From Collybiopsis luxurians FD-317 M1 (Eukaryota; Basidiomycota; Agaricomycetes; Agaricales; Omphalotaceae): DNA of 64,000 nt. Numbering within the stretch: position 1 is the stretch's first letter; every line of letters begins with the position of its first letter. Made by a program: the position numbers and the translations under genes. Shown here in pieces: positions 44,752 through 56,002 of the stretch. The notes beneath the pieces were generated by a model. It saw nothing but the letters and a program-made list of their open reading frames with translations. It did no database searches and had not been told where the DNA came from. The stretch is from contig KN834836.1 in NCBI GenBank assembly GCA_000827265.1, forward strand, positions 1-64,000, written 5' to 3'.

Positions 44752-47081
44752 CTACTTCCGCTTGACAAAAGTTACAGGAACATCACGAACGCCAAGAGTC
44801 AGGACAATCTTTGCGTCCAGTACTCTTGCCTTCCATTCCTCCTCACTTTCACCTTTGTTCAGTTTTGGAACAACTTTCCAATCGCGCAGAAGCATGGAAA
44901 GAAAACAGACAGCTTCAGTGGACGCAAATTTTCGTCCTATACAGGCTCGTGGACCTAATGCAGTGGTAGTTCAGCAAACGGCCACCCAGACCACAGTTAG
45001 AAAAAACAGTCAACGCACCGACGCTGAACGCGGTGAATTCTTCAGAATCCATCTTGACGCCATGCCACCGAGAAGGTTTGTAAGACACGGGATCGTCGTA
45101 ATACCGGGGGTTGTATTCTACACGCAAACGTTGGATGAGGAAAGAGGAAGCTGTACCCATTACTTACGAACGCCGACCATGTCAACGACCACCTGCGTCG
45201 TGTTATTGCTGTAACCACTCAATACAACTGTAACCGACTCACTACTTGATCCTTGAGAATTACCATCGAATGAGTCCCCTCTTGACCTCGAGGATTGGGT
45301 ACCTGAAGGGCAGTATCTTCACTCGCTTGACGTATCATGACATGCCCAGACGCTGAAAGATTGATGAGGATCAGATCGAGTACTGAGGATGGACCGTCAC
45401 TCACGGAAGAGTCTAAGAGCTTCGAAGAACGCGGCCAGAACTTTGTTTAGGTTGTTGTAGTCCTCAAATTCCTGTCGAGATAGATTCAAGAAAAATTGGA
45501 ATGGTAGATTCGGAGCAGCGTACGGGATCGCGGTCGAAGCCGACAACTTCTTCGATTTGTTCGAAAACTTCATCTTGTGCGTCCTGATTCAACGCCAGGA
45601 ACCCAAGAGTGGCAGCTAGCGTATGCGCGGTAGTCTCTGGAGGATCGTCGGACGATTAGACAGCAGATTGGATCTGAAAGCGCGCACCATGGCCAGCAAA
45701 AAGCATAATGAAGATGTTGCCGATCTGTTGGCTATGTAAATAAAATTCTGAAGGCGAAAAAGCAGCAAAAACTTACAAGTTCGTCATCGCTGAGCTTGTT
45801 TTTGGATTCCTCCTGTTCATTAGCCTTTACAAGCAGACTAAAGGCATCCTTTCTTGATTCGTCTTGGATTTCTACCTTCCGACTGTCCACCTGATTCTTC
45901 ATAAACAGCGCCATTGACTCGTAAGCAGCATTGGACTTCCGGATACTACAGAGTAAACAGGTTTGTAGAGCACAAAACGGAGACATTGGAGCAATCACCT
46001 CTTTAACGGAAGGCTTAAAACCCATTTAGGAGCAAAAACACGCAGCATATAAGTCTCTGTTACGATCTGCATTGTTTCCTGGATGGACATGCCGCCATCA
46101 GATGTTCGCGGGGGGTCATTCCTAAAAGAATATTGAGCCTCTGTAATGGACTGGTAGAAACAGACGTGCCAACTGAGTGGAAAGCCGAACGCGCATTTAC
46201 CAATCAGGATGAGAGCAAGCTGGAGAGACTGAGGATATGGTAAACGATATATCAGAATAACAGCCCACCTTGAACGTTAACCCCTGAACAGCAGAGACAG
46301 ACGCAGACCCTTTCTCCTCCCATCCCTCCGAAGCCACCATTTCACGATAGGTTTTTAATGTCTCATTCCATACTAGCCGATAACTACATGCTAATCAGTG
46401 ATGAATGGAAGAAGAGACAGAACTTTACGCGTACAGCTCATTATTGAAAGCAGGGCCCATGACCCTGCGATGTTTGCGCCACACATCTTCTTCGGCTGCG
46501 AATAGATTCATCCCCCACAACCTATCAAGAGTTTAGCACTTGATCGTCAAAGTCGAATTGGCTGTGGCACGCACAGTAATGCTCTTGCCGACCATCTTGG
46601 CTTGAAAAAGGGTGTCCTGTTTCCTCCTGATGCAATTTGACGGGCGACGTTGAGGTTTGATGTCCAGATCATTGGCCCTCCAACCAAAAAGGGAACGATG
46701 GAAATAGTCTCATCGTCGGTATATACTGTGAAGATGGCTCGTCAGAAGTTTTCGTTGAACTTTAGGAGTAAGAGTACCGACATTCAGAACGTCTAGCCCA
46801 ATGCACGTCTTGTGAAGTGTTCCACCAAGTAGTGGGAAGCAGTACCGCAGGAAGACCGAATGGACTGAAGGGAGGTCGAAGTCCTGGTAAATGATTGACC
46901 GCCTTGCCCAGGGATGAGCGACGGTTGAAGATGAGTAACGATTACAACTCACTCGAATCCCGCGAACAACGGTCCATATTCTACTCACAACCAATACCGC
47001 AACCAGCGCAGCAAGCACCTTTGAGAATGAAATATTGTTCTGCTCGGTCTGAGAGCTAAGGAAGACGTTCAGAAACGACAT
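44752..47081 (-). CDS. cytochrome P450, tandem pair member B
   Basis: Paralogue of the preceding P450 in the same orientation and with the same exon layout. The start at 47081 gives MSFLNVFLSSQTEQNN and an anchor (VLAALVAVLVVSRIWTV). The I-helix AGHETTA is again completed across an intron (45640-45690 region), then HTLAATLGFLALNQD. ExxR is FFEALRLF near 45425. The block EYNPRYYDDPVSYKPSRWHG is followed by the heme site PRACIGRKFASTEAV near 44940, and the end is VRDVPVTFVKRK. All catalytic elements are present and I see no frameshift. DNA between exons is diverged from copy A more than the exons are, so the duplication is not fresh. MTFAM at 47093 is an alternative start. Confidence 0.87.
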
Positions 47082-49293
47082 GGCAAAGGTCACGATGTGC
47101 TGAGGAGGCTTAATTCAGATAAGCAAGGCCGTGCCTTGGCATACATGTGAACCACCCAAGTCTTTCCGCGTGTGATGATCTTCAGTATTTCGAATCCATT
47201 CACTCAAGTCTCCCGCTTCGGCATTATTCATTCCGAGGTGCGGGTTGTCGCCCATCAATGCATCAATCTCAGAACAGAACAGGAAAAAAGCCAATGACAT
47301 TCGAATCTCGATGAACAGCCAGGAGCGCATATAGACTAAATAGAATGATTTTAACGTGCTTTGGTCGGCCCAAAATCCTTCGCACAACGTGTGCACAAAA
47401 GGTGAGGGCCTACAAGCCCGGGGCCCACGACAAGGGAGCACGAGGATAAACGACTGACCGACCGAGGTCGTGCGTCAACCTTCCCCGGGAACCTTACCTT
47501 GTTTATGCATTGAAGAGGGTGGAAGTTCAAGTATATGCGGGACATCTCTAGAACAGGGAGAATCAAAGACATGACTGCTTAGTATACAATGTCGACAATG
47601 TTCGAGAGAATAATAAGACCTGTAACAGCATAGGTTAAAAGTTTAGAACGGGGGAGCGATGAAATTGCTCCATTCTTACCTCTGAGATCGGAATCAGGTT
47701 TTCCGACGCCCGGAAAAGTCTTGCTCAGCCGTGGATGAGGAAGCCGACATCTTGTGTCTTTGAGGAGCAGATATTGGTTGAAGAGAAAAGCAAGAGATTT
47801 ACTGTTAGTAGGGCGATCTGTAAATTTGCAACGTTGAAGTGGACGTCTTGCACTGTTCAAATTTGCGCCACAGCAATTTGAAGTTCCTGCTTCGCTTGAA
47901 GTCTTTGCCTTCTGCAGTGGGCGAGCATACAGGAACCAAAGGAAAAGTTCCTAGTCTTGACATCTCGTCTTGGGGGCTTGCTCGATCTTGAAGTTCGGCT
48001 TCGAAGAGTGGTGTCCTTGAACTTGCATGGTAGCCGACACTCGCCGCTTGCTGACTTGAAGTGGTTCTTGAAATCTTGCACGCTTGAAAAATCTTGAGGA
48101 CGAAATAAAAGTTTGCGTGTAGCTTGAGGGAGGTACTTGAGAGACGTTGGCGCCACCGCTTGTATGAGAATATTTGAGGAAACCGGAGAGGCTCAGAGGG
48201 AGGATAACCACGCTAGTATAAAATATACAAAAGGTCGTCGAGGACGAAATACAAAAAAAAGAAGAAAGAAAAAAAAAGACAAAGACGCAGATGGTGCGTG
48301 TGGCGACTAGCTTTTCGAAGGATTGGTTGACGACAACTGCGAGCTCCAGCCCCGTACACGAGATAAAGCAGATTTGAGAACGGACGGGCGAATGCCCTCA
48401 GGCTCGAAGGAGGACAGAACTCGGTGGCGATTCAAAGGAGTCGAAGAAGATGAGCGCTATAACCAAGGAGAGAGAAGATTAGCTTAGTGGCGACATAGAG
48501 GCCATTTATACTAGCCACCCCGGTGTACATAATTGTGGCGCACCAAGGGTCCAAGACGGCCAAAAGAGTCGAATACTTGGACCTGTTCAATGATGGCTTG
48601 CCATTATATTGCACAATAAGAAAAAAGCTTTTTGAGAGCGACTCCAATCCAATTGCAATGACACTTTGATATAAGAACAATTAAAAAGCTCAGTGATAAA
48701 CGCGTAACCTGTTCCCAAAAAGAGTTAATTTATTTGACTTGTGAGTAAATCGAAGTTTATCGAAGTGCGCTGGAGGAAATAGACGCTGGATTTGTGGCCA
48801 ATGTACTTGAAGTCGCCGAGCGGCTAACAATTGAAAACTACCTGAAAAATCAGGGTAAAAATACATAAAGGCTATCGTGACCTAACCTGTAATCCAAGCT
48901 ACTCAGCTGTTCGCTGCAGTGACTGCCCGTCAGACAAATGCAAAATGACTAGCTTGGACCTGTGAGAACCAAATCCACTAGCCGAAGCTGCCGCGAGTCC
49001 ACCAATCACGAAAATCAAAAACTTCGCAACTGCATTACGCTATTAGTGTGTTCATAATACACATGGCGGGGGCGAAGCAACACTCGAAAAAAGGAACATA
49101 CAGTAGCATAAATAAAATAGAATAATACATAGTACAACGACGGCACAACGATAAGGGAAAAAGAAAGAAAACTTCATACACAGCAGATTATCACGGTTAC
49201 TGGTCAGTGACAGCGACATATCCAAGTCATCCGAGTCAAAACGTATACGTCTCGTATCGTATATCGTAAGGAGAAAAAAATCAGAAGCTAATC
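47082..49293. other. gene-poor region with CTTGAA-rich stretch
   Basis: No gene recognised. Bases 47860-48140 contain many CTTGA(A/G) words separated by 8-30 bp, which produce artificial-looking open frames on the minus strand. The rest (48200-49290) is AT-rich and may hold the 3' untranslated region of the RING gene. Open frames at 47115-47441, 47579-47860 and 48432-48680 (minus) show no motif. Confidence 0.45.
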
Positions 49294-51444
49294 CTACAGC
49301 TGACTCTCCAAGTCTCCTCGTGAGGCATTGTTACGCCCAGTAAGACCTCGCAAGAAACCTGGACGGCTGAATAAGCCTCCTCCCGAACCCGCACTGGAAT
49401 CGGTGGCGTTCACGGAGTTCTGAGGTTGGGCAGATGTGGGAGGCTCAGCGGTGACAGGCAGCGGGAGACCGGAAGGCGATGCGCCAGCGACATCTTGATC
49501 GGCCGCCTCGTCATGATCATCATCCGATTCTTCATGTTCTGCGCTCGGTCTTGTTTCGGGCTTGCTCTCAGGTGGAGGGGGGTTGGTAGTAATTCTCAAG
49601 AGAGATGTATACGCTGAAAAATGAATTGAAAATATGCAATGATTATGTAGAGAAGAATAGACTTACGCTGACGACAAACAGGGCAGAACCATCCTTTAGC
49701 CTTTCGTTTCCTTCTTGTCGGAAGCGTGGGCGAGGGAACAACCCCCGGAGTTGCTGAAGCACCTCCTTCATTACCTTCAGCGGCGGCATCGCCCGTAGTG
49801 GCAGGTTCCTCAGTGGCCTGGGTGATATTTCCTCCTGCACCAAACTCGACCATGTTCAAAGCACAATCCTTGCAGGCGACAAGATGTCGGCAAGGAAGAA
49901 GAACGACTTCACGAGGAGAAGAAAGACACAGAAGACACTCTGAAGGCGAGTCATCGTGGTTCTCGGTCGCTTCCGCAACAGGAGCGCCGGCCGCAGGAGG
50001 ATAGGTATGCGCTGAAGGAAGGGGCGCGGTAGGAGCGTGAGTATGATTTGACGAGGTGGAAGAACTGAGGCCGTAGATCTCGTGCAAATGGAAGGTGTGC
50101 GGGCCAATAGTGGCCTCACGTTTGACGACTTTAACAACCCAAGGACGCGTATCCTCTTCCTCTTCATGCTTGGCCTCCGCTGCTGCCGCCACAGTTCCCT
50201 CAGCCTTGCCTTCCTCGCCACCGGATTCGGAATTAGCAGCAGGAACAGAAACGGGCTTGGCTTTAATTCCAAAGCGCTCTACAGATAGATATGTCACCTG
50301 TTCATTGGGACTCGCGAGTTCGGTTCCCTGCTCGTCAAGAGCCGCCAGCCTTATAGTGACTTTGATTCCTTCCTCTCCCTCGCCCTTCTTCGCCTTGTCG
50401 GTATCTCCAGAAGCGGCGTTAGCTGTAGAAGAGGCATCGACAATGGCCAGAGCAGGACCAGATATAGACAGATTTCGATTATTGTGCCGTTTGGTAAAGA
50501 GATGTGTCAGGCGTTTGCGACGTGAATTGTTAGTGACAGGAGTCGTGCCGGCAGTCCCACTATTTGCGGCGTTAGGAACCGCAGTATCTGAACTTGAGTG
50601 AGAAGGACTTGGTCCAGCGTCCTCGGGCTTCCCCTTTCGACTGATTTCAAATCTTCCGAGTTCTAACACTGCCCCTTCCTCCATCTTGAGTACCTTGCCG
50701 AAGCCACCATCGACAACATGTTCAAAAACAAGAAGCTTTGACAGTTTACCGGGGGAACCATCGCTAGCCAATGGGGTCGGTGCGGAAGGGGGCGCATCGG
50801 GATGGCTGGGCGGAAGCAGTACGTGAACGTAAATGCCACATTTCGGTGCATCGCAGTCGTACTCGAATTCGAGAGCATGATTCTGGCTGTGGGAGTCCTC
50901 TCCTTCGACGGATGCAAGAGGAGAAAGACGAATAGTAGGTCGCTTGAGATTGACAAGAGCTTGCAGAGTCGTCGTGGGTTGAGAAGACTACATCCCAGTC
51001 AGCGCTGAAGGTGAATTTAGAAGAATAGAGTTAAGACCTCTTTGCTCTTATCAACCCAAGACTTGACCACATCCATCGTAAGCTCATCTTTGAGCATCTT
51101 CTTCTCTGTAGCATTTGTCCAAGCAGGACCTCCGTTGATTACGCCAATATTGGGACCAAAGAGGGTATCCGGACCCTTCTTTTCTTTAGAGTTATCCTTT
51201 GCTGGCGGACCAACATTACCTAGGCCGTGTAACGCTGCTTCGCCATTGGTAGTTGCGTGCGCCATTGATCTAGCTTGGCGTGAGGTGTTGGTTTCTACAC
51301 GGGCGAGATACTGGGTTTGCTGTAGTCGCCTGGTGCGATTCCAACTACCGTACTGTGTTGTATCTGACAAAGAAATAAAAAATAACGAAATCAAGGGCAG
51401 AACAAAAAAGTGGGAAAGTTCTTACACCAGTTTGCTAAGCTCAT
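49294..51444 (-). CDS. RING-type E3 ubiquitin ligase, MGRN1/LOG2-like
   Basis: Predicted C3HC4 RING E3. The start at 51444 gives MSLANW, with a short exon, then one with TRRLQQTQYLARVETNTS. A long middle exon carries ALVNLKRPTIRLSP, and later FEYDCDAPKCGIYVHVL, the block typical of the MGRN1/RNF157/LOG2 group. This continues into KLLVFEHVVDGGFGKVL. The RING begins ECLLCLSSPREVVLLPCRHLVACKDC and ends FCPVCRQ, but a long low-complexity insertion of about 50 residues (Gly/Ala/Thr-rich with RRKRKAK) separates its two halves. The last exon (49294-49599) is acidic and Pro/Ser-rich and ends GDLESQL. It probably acts in the cytosol or on membranes; substrates are unknown. The insertion in the RING is unusual. 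Confidence 0.75.
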
Positions 51445-53545
51445 GACGGTCGGGCGGAAAGGAAAAGGTGGGGTGTGTGAATTGGTTACGGCATTTAGCC
51501 GCCGGCTGTTTCCCAGCCTTTCTAAATTTAAACAAAGTCCACCAACTCTGCAGTTCCTCGGAGGGGCTGAGGGAGCTCTCATCTTCCCTACTCAAGCTCA
51601 TATCCTGACCTCAGCAGAATAACTCCAATGAACGACCCAGAACTGACTCCGTAGCCGGCTCATAGTCATTCCCATCCCAGTTGCCATCTCGGGTTCATTC
51701 TTCCCAGCATTCCTGCTCAATGGGAACAGCTTAGATTAAAAAGTGCGTCTGCGCGTGGAAGAATCATTCGCTGCGTTTAGTACGCCAGAATAAGAGAATC
51801 TTGTGCTATATTGAGCTTTTATTGGAAGCAAATCTCGAATCGATGATGATAACTTTATTTCGCGTGCCTCGGATTAAATAGCTTTGCTGTATTTTTTATT
51901 TTTATTTTGATATTTTTTTTCGGCAAGGAATATTACTCGGAGCACCGAGGAGCAGATATGGTACTGATATTCCTACGCCTCCCAGCCCAGATTCTCGATT
52001 GGATTGATATAGGCTAACTGCGCGCTCTTCGACAGCTCGAATCCGTAAGTATCATGCCAGGACATCCACTGTGACGCCACGTACGAAAAGTACCATATCT
52101 AATTCTCGTGCCAACAACGACGTATCCATTACAGCTTTTATACCTCATTCGCGACGTACAACTCGCAGCATTGATCATTTCATCCAAGCTCGGTCCATCG
52201 GATATCTCCGGAAAGATTTACTTTTAGTACGGAAAGCTTCTCGTTCAGATGTCAGACGAGATTACTCTCCTACTGAGGTGCCATGCAAACAGTCGGAACA
52301 TCAAGTTGTAAAGTACGGGTATCAAGGCGCATATAGCCCAACTAAAATCAACATCTACTTCATGCAAAGTGTAGAGAAGATGAGTAGATTTTCTCTGTCT
52401 AACCCGTAGCATTCAATGGCAAGCTTCAGAAAACCTAGTACTAGACGTAGACATCAAGCAAGCACAACGGGTTTCGCAATCAAGCACCTTCAGAGTAATT
52501 CCCAGTACGCCCTGATGACGAGAAACAACGTGTCACGCGAGCTCGAACCCAGAGCAATACAGTATTCCTGAGTATGGAGGGACAGACAAACTCAGTAGCA
52601 GAAAAAAATCCAAACAAGACTCCTCAACGGACTTACGGACTTGAAATTTATCCTAACTAAAATGCGGAGGCTCTCTTCTGGCTTTTTCGAGACTTGCTCT
52701 GAGCTCTCTTCAAACCATCTTCAAACCATCTTCAAGCTCTCTTACTAAGAGCCAATGTATATAAAGACGCGATGTTCAAAGGCCGTAGCATTGTGCGCGG
52801 ATAACCCCAAGTCGATGTCCAGACTCCAAGGAAAAACACTTGCTATCTCCAATGGGCTTCGGTCCTGCGCAAATTCTAATACCATCCCCATACTGAAATG
52901 TAAACGCACAAATCAAACATGAATCCATGATATTTACCTATCTTCATCAGTTTGGGAGATCTAAAAGTAATCATGATCATTACATGGCGTTCAAAAATGA
53001 ATGAACTCGCATCCTTCAACTCGTCTTGCCAGGCACTTGCTATACCTGCCTCTACGCTGAACAGGAACCTTGATGATTCACCTTCGCCTCCAATTCTTGC
53101 GCCTATTAATAGGCTGTCGGTAGGTAAGCGGGTAGGCTTCCTCAAAGCGTATACCGCATTGGCCAACCTGGGCGCATTGCCATGAACCAAGTAATATTTT
53201 CGAGTTGGTCTCGGAAACTTGCAAATAAAATTACCGGACGACAGACAGGATATCAGAGGCGGGATGTGGGCGGGACGCCTACCGCATGCTTTGCGACAGA
53301 ATACAGTACCATTATTATCACATTTTGAGTTTTTTCATGTGTTTGCAAATGAAAACATAAGGCGGTATATCAAGCTTTGACCGGTTCATCCTTCCCCATT
53401 TAGTAATGAACGTTTCTTCCCCGTAACGGTGATCCATCGAGTCAATAGTTTCCTTGAAGACCTAAAATACATGTACATTAAGCGTAGAAATACAGATACA
53501 ACATAAACCACGACACAGTTGTCAGGAAAACACAAAGAGCCATAT
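51445..53545. other. intergenic region
   Basis: Holds the RING gene promoter on its left and the RPB11 3' end on its right. It has an open frame at 52071-52409 (plus, 112 codons, rich in Ser/Arg) without recognisable motifs, and two tandem TTCAAACCATC words near 52708-52730. Otherwise nothing was recognised. Confidence 0.4.
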
Positions 53546-54182
53546 TTAGAAATCCAGATAATCATCCCTACTGCTTCCCCACGCGCCAGCCCCACTGGTC
53601 GAGGGACCAGTCCCATATGGATCTTCACTCGTGGCAAACGCGCCTCCACCTGTAGCTCCTGCACCACCAACACCAGCACCACCCCCGTCCGCTTCCTTGA
53701 ACGAAAACTCTCTCTTGAAACTTGATTCCAGAGAGGATAGTGAACCGATAAGTTGATTGCAGGCTTCGGAGAGAATAGCATCTGGGGGAGTTGTTCCGTC
53801 GGTTTGGATTTTGAGGAGGAAATATGGGTGGAGGGGGTGTGGGACTTTGTATCCCGCAAAGAGGACTTGGGGCATTGATAAGAGCTGACTATGTAAGCAG
53901 GTATGGGCAAGGGAGAAGGGCAGGAAAGGAGATAACACGTAAACATTATGCGAAGAGATAGGATAGACAGCGAACTTACGCTCTCAGCATGTTCCCTAAC
54001 GTGTGATCTTGCTTGAGAATTTTGATAGTGGCAGCATTAGGTATCTTGGTGTCTTCATTGACCTCCACACTGCAGAGGTCTGCATCAGCGCACAAAGGCT
54101 TGGGGATTGAATGGCTTCATCGAACGCACGGCGCCTCGCCTTCGTCTAGGACGTATAGTTCAAAACGGTTGGGGGCATTCAT
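53546..54182 (-). CDS. RPB11: RNA polymerase II core subunit RPB11
   Basis: Small subunit of RNA polymerase II that pairs with RPB3 during assembly in the nucleus. The start at 54182 gives MNAPNRFELYVLDEGEAP, typical of RPB11. An intron at 54070-54129 (donor gtgcgt, branch CTGAT, acceptor ctgcag) joins to VEVNEDTKIPNAATIKIL and DHTLGNMLR, the RPB11/AC19 signature. The intron removes an in-frame TGA that would otherwise look like a premature stop. The next exon has QVLFAGYKVPHPLHPYF and KIQTDG. The C-terminus carries a Gly-rich tail of about 50 residues ending DDYLDF, longer than in yeast. Highly likely functional and essential. Confidence 0.92.
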
Positions 54183-54265
54183 GTTGAAAGCGAGATTGAG
54201 GAAAAATGGATATCAGCTAGAATTATTGAGTCAGTATGGAGTATAGCAAATCAAATTGGAAAGCG

Positions 54266-54578
54266 ACAGAATCATAAAGCCATGCATGTATAAAATTGTC
54301 CAATCGTCATCGAGAAAAACTCGGACGCGTAACGAAGGAATTGGTTTAATCATTCAAGAATCAAGGGACGATACTCACAAGAAATGGACACTGAGCGCTA
54401 GGTGGCCTGTTGAAGAAAAAGCGTCAATACCAGGCAAGGGTGAAAAAAACACGAGAGAGGATCATAAAGCCATGCATGAAAACCATGTAATCGCCATCGT
54501 GCTTTAGTTGCACTCGGGGGATTGACAGATTATGATTCGGTTTAATCATTTCGAAAGCAAGATACTACACTCACCACA
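54266..54578. repeat. direct repeat upstream of RPB11
   Basis: Two related segments, about 54266-54381 and 54455-54578, share GGTTTAATCATT and ATCATAAAGCCATGCATG and end in a word (ACTCACAAG/ACTCACCAC) that, on the minus strand, reads as a GTGAGT splice donor. They lie upstream of RPB11 and in the space shared with uL15. They could be duplicated leader exons of RPB11. Confidence 0.5.
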
Positions 54579-55068
54579 ACTGGAGAGAAAAACAGGTAGT
54601 TAGTAAAGTTGAAACGATGAAAAAAGACAAGCAGTTCAGGACACATTTGCGATCACAAACGCCAGAGTTTTTACTGGCATTCACCGACAATAAATAATGG
54701 CAAAAGCCAACATCATGAAAGGGAAAAGGAAGGGAGAACTTACTGGTTGCAAACAGAGTTCAAGTTGAAGAGCAAATTTTGACGCGCTGGTTTGTGCTTA
54801 CCAGATTTCTCCCACAGTACACAGCCACCAGGCTGGCCTTGCCTTGACAAAATTTGGAAAACGTTTGGACGACTCAATCGACAACTCGCAAGGTTCGTGA
54901 ATCTATGCCCAATTTCTTTCTAAATGGTCTTCGTGGATATTGGATGTTGTATCTGGCTAATTTATGGGAATTTGGTGGAGAAACAGCTTTGGAAAAGTGT
55001 TGGATGGATCGGATTCGGATTGGATGACCTTTTCAACTTGCGTTCTTACTCGTTTTGCAGATTAGAAA

Positions 55069-55675
55069 ATGCCGACCCGCTTCTCGAACACCCGCAAGCA
55101 CCGTGGACACGTATCTGCAGGTCACGGACGAGTAGGGAAGCACCGCAAGCACCCCGGTGGTCGTGGTCTTGCTGGTGGTCAGCACCACCACCGGTGAGCA
55201 AAAGCCCGTTTTTATGCATTGGATATCGACGTCTAATTGTCTATTCTACAGAACCAACTTTGATAAGTACCATCCTGGTTACTTTGGTAAAGTTGGTATG
55301 CGCCACTTCCACCTCACTCGCAATCAGTATTGGCGTCCCATCATCAATGTCGACCAACTATGGAGTCTTGTCCCTGAGGAGCAAAAGAAGGGTCTTAAAG
55401 AAAACTCTCAGGTGGTGCCGGTCATCGATACTTTGAGACATGGGTACGGCAAAGTGTTGGGTAATGGACAGTGAGTACATGAAGATTTTGACGTCAAACG
55501 TACAGTGCTTATTTCTCTTTGCTTAGATTACCCAAACTTCCATGCATCGTAAAAGCACGCTTTGTGTCCTCAATCGCGGAGTAAGTGAATGATCTTACGT
55601 TGCATCTCTTAAAACTAATTGTCTCGCAGGCGAAAAATCAAGGAAGCCGGCGGTGTCGTAACACTGGTAGCATGA
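55069..55675 (+). CDS. RPL28: 60S ribosomal protein uL15 (L28/L27a)
   Basis: Large-subunit ribosomal protein uL15. Exons are 55069-55193, 55252-55470, 55527-55580 and 55630-55675; the phases close and give 147 residues, as in other fungi (149 in yeast). The protein begins [20 protein letters not shown], then [20 protein letters not shown], the rRNA-binding His/Gly-rich loop, then [18 protein letters not shown]. It ends GGVVTLVA. Introns are short with GTGAGC, GTGAGT and GTAAGT donors. Divergent from RPB11, with about 890 bp between the two starts, which fits a shared promoter space that also holds the direct repeat at 54.3-54.6 kb. Confidence 0.96.
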
Positions 55676-56002
55676 AATGTTGACTCTTTGCATTATTTTT
55701 TTCATCCATATGTACCTCCCATGACCATGACTACATATGTTTACATGCTTTCCGGATAACCTTGTTTGCCTGAATACTGTGATCGCTACCTGTTGTTGTG
55801 GTGTGTATCCTGTAAAATCCGGTAATTGCTGGAAAGGTACTTTGAGGCAAAGTGTGACATGTCACAGTCACGCCCTAAAATTTAAATTCGGTACTCTGGC
55901 GCTTCCGAGCCAACTTTGTTCCTTTCCATATCGCTGCTCGCTGGTCGTTGCTGCTACTCGCCATAAGAACTTCTTTCAAATTCAAGGTTTCTATCGTTCG
56001 CC

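Noticed and set aside
47860..48211. Minus-strand open frames taken as genes
   Set aside because: They are produced by the CTTGA-rich tract and resemble no protein family.
54070..54129. In-frame TGA in RPB11 suggesting a pseudogene
   Set aside because: A standard intron (donor gtgcgt, branch CTGAT, acceptor ctgcag) removes it and restores the conserved sequence.
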